Assembly (NCBI GenBank): GCA_036266155.1
Contig: DATANR010000008.1
Location: forward strand, 1 to 7,335
Origin: SIAJ01 sp036266155
GTDB lineage: Bacteria > Planctomycetota > Planctomycetia > Gemmatales > Gemmataceae
Length of the DNA: 7,335 nt
Direction of reading: 5' to 3'
The position numbers and the translations under genes were made by a program. Numbering within the stretch: position 1 is the first letter of the stretch; each line of letters starts with the position of its first letter. A model generated the notes under the pieces. It was not told the origin of the DNA. It worked only from the letters and a program-made list of their open reading frames with translations, and ran no database searches. Positions 5,936-7,335 of this stretch are shown piece after piece.

Positions 5936-6070
5936 CAAAAGCTGCCGCTTAAGGTACTCGGGGCCAATGGCGAGTCGCTGCGGCGGGCAGCTTTGGATTT
6001 ATCGCATCGTGCCAAGCCGATGTTGAGGGGAACCCCGATTGCTCGGGATTCCCCCATCGGCGTTGGCCCC
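5936..6070. other. Highly self-complementary non-coding segment of the IS (possible structured RNA)
   Basis: Several helices can be drawn. AAAGCTGCC 5938-5946 pairs with GGCAGCTTT 5986-5994 and encloses ACTCG 5956-5960 with CGAGT 5971-5975. A long hairpin follows: GCCAA 6011-6015 with TTGGC 6063-6067, CCGATG 6017-6022 with CATCGG 6055-6060, and a 12-base stem 6027-6038 with 6043-6054 (one mismatch) closed by TTGC. The loop bases GGGCCAA 5961-5967 are also complementary to TTGGCCC 6063-6069, giving a possible pseudoknot or a competing fold. It lies past the orfB stop, inside the IS ends, and no T-run marks it as an ordinary terminator on either strand. It could be a 3'-UTR structure, a regulatory or guide-like RNA, or a DNA hairpin used in transposition. 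The strand is undetermined. Confidence 0.45.
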
Positions 6071-6115
6071 TGAGTCGGCGCTCGGGTCGGTTCCCACCGT
6101 TGCCCTATCCTCCGC

Positions 6116-6958
6116 TCAGGTCGTCGTTGTTGTAGGCCGCCCACGCGCCTCTCGCCATTGCTCCTCAAACTCCTTCGGCGTCAAGTAGCCAAGCGCGGAA
6201 TGGATCCGCTTCAGGTTGTACACCGCGTCAATGAAGTGGCCGATCTGGCTGCGGGCCTGGGCGAAGTCCTCGTAGTCCGACAGGTCGACTTCCTCTTCCT
6301 TGAGCGTGCGCATGAGACGCTCGGCATAACCGTTCTCGCGTGGCTCGCCGACCGCAGCCATGCTGAGTTTCACCCCGAGCTTCTTCAGGCGACCCACATA
6401 GGCCAGGGCGGCATACTGCACGCCTTGATCCGAATGATGGATCGTCGGCGTGGCGACGACCAGGGCTCGTTCGAGCGCGGCCAACGTTAACCCTTGATCG
6501 AGGTTGCGGCCCAGGTGCCAGCCACGGATCAAACGCGTGAACACATCCATCAACACAGCAAGATAGATGAACTCGTTTTTGAGTCGGATGTAGGTGATGT
6601 CCGCGACCCAAACCTGGTCGGGACGCCGGATTTTCAAGTCTTGAACGCGATTCGGATAACGGGGCAAGTCATGTTGGCTGTTGGTGGTGCGTGTGCGGCG
6701 CTTGGGCGCGGCGCCGCACAAGTCGAGTTCGTCCATCCAGCGCCGCACGCGCTTGGCGTTGACCGGCCAACCGAGACGTTGCATCATCACGGTGAGGCGT
6801 CGGTAGCCATAGGTCGGCCACTCGGCGGCGAGGTCGAGCAGAGCCGACTTGAGCAGGGCCTCGTCGAAGGTAGGACGAGGCCGGTAATAGACGGAACTGC
6901 GCGCGACGCCAAGCAGCCGGCAGAGGAGACGAATCGGATACTGGTCGGCAAGGCTCAA
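6116..6958 (-). CDS. IS3-family transposase OrfB, DDE catalytic part
   Basis: This is the integrase-type catalytic subunit of the transposase, which cuts and joins the IS ends. Residues 1-75 form the HTH_21-like region (CRLLGVARSSVYY, then YGYRRLT); the rve core follows with D120 (VWVADITYI), D177 (HHSDQGVQY) and E213 (ENGYAERL), a D-35-E spacing, with K220 seven residues on. It ends LTPKEFEEQW then a Thr run. The frame begins at TTG 6958, overlapping the orfA stop by four bases (TTGA), but the functional product is expected to be an OrfAB fusion of about 384 aa made by -1 frameshifting at 7006-7012. In that fusion, 16 additional residues (SLAAAEWSHDEKRQVI) join the two parts in the normal IS3 register. 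Length and motifs are complete, so it is probably active. Confidence 0.93.
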   Translation of the reverse strand: MSLADQYPIRLLCRLLGVARSSVYYRPRPTFDEALLKSALLDLAAEWPTYGYRRLTVMMQRLGWPVNAKRVRRWMDELDLCGAAPKRRTRTTNSQHDLPRYPNRVQDLKIRRPDQVWVADITYIRLKNEFIYLAVLMDVFTRLIRGWHLGRNLDQGLTLAALERALVVATPTIHHSDQGVQYAALAYVGRLKKLGVKLSMAAVGEPRENGYAERLMRTLKEEEVDLSDYEDFAQARSQIGHFIDAVYNLKRIHSALGYLTPKEFEEQWREARGRPTTTTT

Positions 6959-7269
6959 GATGACCTGCCGTTTCTCGTCGTGGGACCACTCAGCAGCCGC
7001 GAGGCTTTTTTTAGAACATCAAGTTCGTAGGCCTGGCGACCGACGAGTTGTTCGAGTTCGGCGATGCGGACGCGCTCGGCATCGTTGGCGAGATCGCCCT
7101 CGAAGACGGTGTGCAGCCGATCGAGGACGGCGGCCTTCCAGTTGGCGATGAGATTGGCGTTGACGCCGTGCTTGCGGCACAGCTCGGCCTGGCTGACTTC
7201 ACCACTCAAAAGCTGCAGAACGATCTGGGCCTTGAACTCAGCCGAGAACGACCGACGCGGACGGGGCAT
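6955..7269 (-). CDS. IS3-family transposase OrfA, DNA-binding part
   Basis: A 104-aa protein with an N-terminal helix-turn-helix of the HTH_Tnp_1 type (RRSFSAEFKAQIVLQLL, then the recognition part GVNANLIANWK) and a C-terminal leucine-zipper-like helix (IAELEQLVGRQAYELDVLKK) for oligomerisation. It binds the IS ends and, alone, usually acts as a regulator of transposition. I chose ATG 7269 because AGGAG stands eight bases upstream (7278-7282 on the minus strand); a GTG at 7278 overlaps that ribosome binding site and would add three residues. The A7 frameshift site lies 16 codons before its stop. Confidence 0.92.
   Translation of the reverse strand: MPRPRRSFSAEFKAQIVLQLLSGEVSQAELCRKHGVNANLIANWKAAVLDRLHTVFEGDLANDAERVRIAELEQLVGRQAYELDVLKKASRLLSGPTTRNGRSS
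7006..7012 (-). promoter_or_regulatory. Programmed -1 frameshift site (A AAA AAA)
   Basis: On the minus strand the orfA codons read CTA AAA AAA GCC, giving a perfect A-AAA-AAA slippery heptamer. In the -1 frame a TGA at 7021-7019 precedes it and the frame then runs open into orfB. A small hairpin (AGCC 7006-7003 with GGCT 6998-6995, loop TCGC) starts at the site and may stimulate slippage. This is the standard way IS3 elements make the OrfAB transposase. Confidence 0.85.
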
Positions 7270-7277
7270 GATACCCA

Positions 7278-7282
7278 CTCCT
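7278..7282 (-). promoter_or_regulatory. Ribosome binding site of orfA
   Basis: AGGAG on the minus strand, eight bases before ATG 7269. It decides the start of orfA. It is the only strong Shine-Dalgarno sequence seen in front of a gene in this window. Confidence 0.7.
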
Positions 7283-7308
7283 GACTTGGCCCAGTAATGG
7301 TAACACTA

Positions 7309-7335
7309 CTGGTCCAGCGCCAGGGGCGCACTTCA
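7309..7335 (-). repeat. IS terminal inverted repeat, orfA-proximal end (IRL)
   Basis: Read on the minus strand it starts TGAAGTGCGCCCCT, then GGCG, then CTGGACC, matching the end at 5909-5935. The IS promoter should lie between here and orfA, but I see no clear -35/-10 pair. Confidence 0.88.

Larger units (their letters stand above)
5909..7335 (-). mobile_element. IS3-family insertion sequence (1427 bp, apparently intact)
   Basis: The element has orfA and orfB overlapping in a -1 arrangement, a slippery A7 run, a DDE catalytic triad and terminal inverted repeats beginning TGAA. Both ends carry TGAA(C/G)TGCGCCCCT, then four differing bases, then CTGGACC. The outer end coincides with the last base of the window, so the target duplication cannot be checked; the bases before the inner end are GTC (5906-5908). 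It lies upstream of the TIR gene in the same orientation. Unusually for the family, about 200 non-coding bases separate orfB from its end repeat. With intact genes, frameshift site and ends, the element is probably active or recently so. Confidence 0.9.

Noticed and set aside
6011..6067. Long hairpin considered as an integron attC site or an intrinsic terminator
   Set aside because: The arms do not match the attC core consensus (GTTRRRY/RYYYAAC), no integrase is present, and no T-run follows on either strand.
5779..6168. 129-aa minus-strand ORF
   Set aside because: It crosses the IS terminal repeat and overlaps the end of orfB in another frame, so it is a chance frame.

Overview
The window is GC-rich bacterial accessory DNA. 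It is built around one very large signalling or immune-type gene, with an apparently intact IS3-family insertion sequence upstream of it and a cluster of small genes convergent with it. The organism cannot be fixed from this sequence. Giant TIR/WD40/GTPase proteins, small lineage-specific paralogs and poor Shine-Dalgarno sites at the cellular genes all fit a Planctomycetota-like (Gemmata-type) genome, but cyanobacteria, Verrucomicrobiota or Myxococcota remain possible.

Layout. Positions 1-336 (+) hold the probable tail of an upstream gene and a small gene of unknown function that seems to carry a one-base frameshift; it ends in a strong hairpin terminator. Positions 402-689 and 865-1140 (+) are tandem paralogs of 95 and 91 aa, about half identical, of unknown function, each followed at once by its own terminator-like hairpin. 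Positions 1275-5489 (-) encode a 1404-aa protein with the order TIR, 13 WD40 repeats of 42 aa, Roc/Ras-like GTPase, winged-helix/COR-like region, zinc ribbon, second TIR. Positions 5499-5908 are mostly non-coding, with inverted repeats and one doubtful short ORF. Positions 5909-7335 are an IS3-family element (-) with orfA, orfB, an A7 frameshift site and matching terminal inverted repeats; the second repeat ends on the last base of the window. The 200 bases between orfB and its inner end are non-coding and unusually rich in self-complementary segments.

How the parts may work together. The large protein looks like a self-contained sensor, switch and effector. The WD40 propeller(s) would recognise a ligand, the GTPase would switch state, and the TIR domains would act as NAD+-cleaving effectors or as adaptors. 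Its repeats are almost invariant except at a few positions expected on the binding face, as in fungal NACHT-WD40 (HET-E/HNWD) recognition proteins. This is the strongest candidate for an interesting system here. The small paralogs point towards it from the other strand, so they are not co-transcribed with it and any link is only proximity. The IS lies about 420 bp upstream in the same orientation and could influence its expression.
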